From contig DF239320.1 in NCBI GenBank assembly GCA_000507305.1, positions 1-64,000 of the forward strand: DNA of 64,000 bases, written 5' to 3'. The position numbers and the translations under genes were made by a program. The first letter of the stretch is position 1. Each line of letters starts with the position of its first letter. Source of the DNA: Breviolum minutum Mf 1.05b.01 (taxonomy: Eukaryota > Sar > Dinophyceae > Suessiales > Symbiodiniaceae). The notes below the pieces were generated by a model, which saw only the letters and a program-made list of their open reading frames with translations, ran no database searches and had not been told where the DNA came from. Positions 61,640 through 64,000 of the stretch are shown one piece after another.

Positions 61640-62280
61640 TCCTAAGATGCAATCAAAAAAACACGTGAATCAATATATCATTATATATCTATATTTGAAT
61701 CATTTTTTCATTATATGCATCACAAAAAAATAAGACTATCTATTTTAGGACTTATAATACTTTTGATATATTATTATTCAAATCATGAATCTTTTTGTTC
61801 TTCATAATCTTGTTCTATTTGACTCGTTAAATCATTTATTTTATCTTTCACATACATATATATATATATGAAACCAATGTCTACCACATTTATATATAAT
61901 ATATGAATCTTTCAATAAATAAAGTACAATAGATTTATTTATCTAATTCATACTATTTTCATTAGACATATTTCCAAATATATGGTGTTTCTTACAACAT
62001 ACTTTTTTCACAATTTTGGTTACAACAAAAGTCATACTTTGAATAGCCAAATTCAACGGTTTTGAAATACATGTTTTGAATGGGGTGATAAGATAGAAGG
62101 AAATTATGAGGAGTAATTTCATAATATTTGATATCATTAAATTGTATTAAACGACAAAGAACTTTTGAATATGTGTACATATATATATATATATATTTGC
62201 TCAAGCACATGACAACAAAAAGAAAGGACAGTTATTGGAAACCTGGGAAGTGCTATAGACCAGACGTAGTTCTGAGAAGA
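61640..62280. other. AT-rich spacer
   Basis: Low-GC stretch with (TA)n runs at 61855 and 62176. No ILE; the frames seen look like chance. Confidence 0.6.
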
Positions 62281-62685
62281 ATTGTATGAATGTTAGTCAT
62301 GTTCAACCTTCACATGTTTCCGCTAAGACCCCAGATGGTTGGTTTCGAAGGAAGGATCACTGCGCCCAGAGTGGATGCGATCTGTCCGGCGCCAAGTAAG
62401 CAAGAATCTATGGCTTCATTTTGTAGTCTTGGGGGAAGACCCCGGGAGTCTGGGCATACTCAAAGAGTTGTGCACAACCACGAGGTCACCAACACGATAT
62501 CTAGACATACGGACAACAACTACATGCAACCATTTGCTTTCGAGACACAAAATGTACACAAATGGTTGTAGCAGTCAGGTTTACTGCCTTGTGTCATGGC
62601 TGCAAGCCATTGCACTTTGCTGGTGCCAGGGGCTTAGGACGTGCAGTGGTTCCAGGTGTGATGTAGTGTTAAGGGTTCTGATTAT

Positions 62686-63165
62686 ATGGTGGCTTTGGTT
62701 TTAGAAATCTGGTGGCAATATGTGGCAATGCTTCATGTTGATTGCGAATGCCGAGTGCTGCAGACGATACCCTTTAGAAGCGTGTTGATTTTGAACAAAC
62801 CCATTTCCGGAAACATGCTTGTGTTGAAGGTTTTGGTGCTGTGTTGCTGGCCCGCAGCGTGGAGGTCCGCTTCGCGGACGAACGCAGCTTGGGTGACTTG
62901 TTTGCAGCTGTGTAGGCCAGAGCTCAGGAAACGATGGGAAATGATTGTTCATCGAAAATTTCGCACCGGAAATGGCATGGATTTTTCTACGATTACAAAC
63001 CAATACAAACAGTACATGCAGCTCGTCGACAACGTCCCTAACGACCTTCGCCAAGAATGCTTGCGTGTCACGGAAAATGACTTGAAAGCCATGGCATGTA
63101 AAACAGTATGCGTCCTTTTAAATTTCCGTGGGACCAAAGTTTCCAACTGGAGACTCAGATGTTGA
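62686..63165 (+). CDS. Open frame, 159 codons, unknown
   Basis: The last half is convincingly coding: RPELRKRWEMIVHRKFRTGN then TNQYKQYMQLVDNVPNDLRQ and ECLRVTENDLKAMACKTV. A minus frame is open over part of it. No ILE in the block. Function unknown. Confidence 0.45.
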   Translation: MVALVLEIWWQYVAMLHVDCECRVLQTIPFRSVLILNKPISGNMLVLKVLVLCCWPAAWRSASRTNAAWVTCLQLCRPELRKRWEMIVHRKFRTGNGMDFSTITNQYKQYMQLVDNVPNDLRQECLRVTENDLKAMACKTVCVLLNFRGTKVSNWRLRC

Positions 63166-63189
63166 AGTGAGCCACGCCTCATGCTCAGT

Positions 63190-63310
63190 CACCCTTCGTC
63201 CAAGATGCTGCAACTGCTCCTCTTGCTGCCCCAGCTGTGGCAGCACCTTTGGCACCGCCAGGAACGGGACATTCTGGGACCTTGCGGAACCGCCCCCGAG
63301 ACATGGGATA
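63190..63310 (+). CDS. Ala/Pro-rich coding piece
   Basis: After CATGCTCAG: SPFVQDAATAPLAAPAVAAP then LAPPGTGHSGTLRNRPRDM. GC-rich; other frames are Leu- or Cys-rich and less likely. Confidence 0.4.
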
Positions 63311-63661
63311 TATACGTGCATACATGTATATACGAGGTTGGAAAGTGGAACTGTTCTTTTTCAAGGGATTTTGTTTTTAGAGAAAAACAAAATAAAGGAC
63401 AAATGGGTTCCAGGTAAAAGAAAGATTCAGGAGTTGGCTTACACCCCAGAAGACTAACGGCATGGAAGCTCAAAACAATGATCCCTCTGGAAAAAGATAT
63501 ATACTCCTTTGTAAAACCAATCCATTGTGGGGTTCCATCTTCGATAGCGGATGGGTGTGTAACGAACGGGTGTGTCTCTGTATCCCCGTTTAACCGCCGG
63601 ATCCATCCAGATCCAACTGGAAGCGGTCGATTTGTAGGAGGGCCAAGTTCACCAATCGACA

Positions 63662-63916
63662 TTGTCAGGGATGACCAGACGCCTTGATCTACGTCAGCGG
63701 GTGACAATTCTGCACCCTGCCTTGCATAAGAAATTGCATTGCTTCACATCATGCAACGTGCTCAAGTTTGCTCCCAAAGTTCGGAGACCATGGTCGGTTT
63801 GTTGCAATTTGTTTGCTCCTTCTCGGTGCTCAGTGCTCCAGGAAAGGCGGTTTGAAGAACCTGAGCCTGAGTTCACGCCTGAGCTGCTTGGCCCGCAAGA
63901 TCGTATGATGTCGTGA
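63662..63916 (+). CDS. Open frame, 84 codons
   Basis: The end looks coding: SVLQERRFEEPEPEFTPELL then GPQDRMMS, TGA. Its start may be upstream or spliced. No family recognised. Confidence 0.4.
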   Translation: MSGMTRRLDLRQRVTILHPALHKKLHCFTSCNVLKFAPKVRRPWSVCCNLFAPSRCSVLQERRFEEPEPEFTPELLGPQDRMMS

Positions 63917-64000
63917 AGTGAACATATTAAAACCAGACCCAGACGCGAGATCCGGTCCGGTTCTGAGCTGCGCAACGTTATGAAACATCCAGGAACCCGT

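Overview
The window reads as dinoflagellate nuclear DNA. Two signs support this. A 22-nt relic of the dinoflagellate trans-spliced leader lies at 50224-50245 (20 of 22 bases match the canonical leader). The window also carries many short inverted-repeat elements whose ends hold splice sites, the introner-like elements (ILEs) reported from dinoflagellate genomes such as Polarella glacialis. Naming Polarella or any other genus would be inference. No rRNA, tRNA, CRISPR array or bacterial-type operon was seen. I found no long uninterrupted protein gene; the longest open frames are about 200 codons.

Layout. (1) 1-28.4 kb: ILE-rich DNA in which short plus-strand coding pieces (about 30-200 nt) lie between elements, apart from an ILE-poor stretch at about 3.3-7.4 kb with degenerate coding-like frames, a single N at 6434 and a 101-bp duplication. 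(2) 28.4-32.0 kb: ILE-free block with an 8-residue repeat on the minus strand, an SGNH-hydrolase-like C-terminal motif and frameshifted open frames. (3) 32.0-49.9 kb: dense ILEs and the best plus-strand exon chains. (4) 49.9-53.0 kb: TTTTG repeats, the spliced-leader relic, and ILE-poor frames that look like a retroposed cDNA block. (5) 53-61.6 kb: ILE-rich again. (6) 61.6-64 kb: AT-rich, then ILE-poor frames.

Main result. About 16 ILE families, each 70-250 bp and mostly with TA at both ends, are interspersed. Several copies coincide with introns: the reading frame is open up to GT at one end and resumes in phase after AG at or near the other. The best cases are 14306-14373, 15589-15690, 32709-32856, 45224-45640 and 45736-45866. 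Some exons between 23 and 61 kb resemble PQQ-type beta-propeller repeats, the clearest being 43603-43703 joined to 44420-44480. At least one propeller-like gene therefore seems to be cut into tiny exons by these elements. Exon calls come from reading frames by eye, without transcripts, so joins and gene ends are provisional. Both strands are often open over the same stretch.
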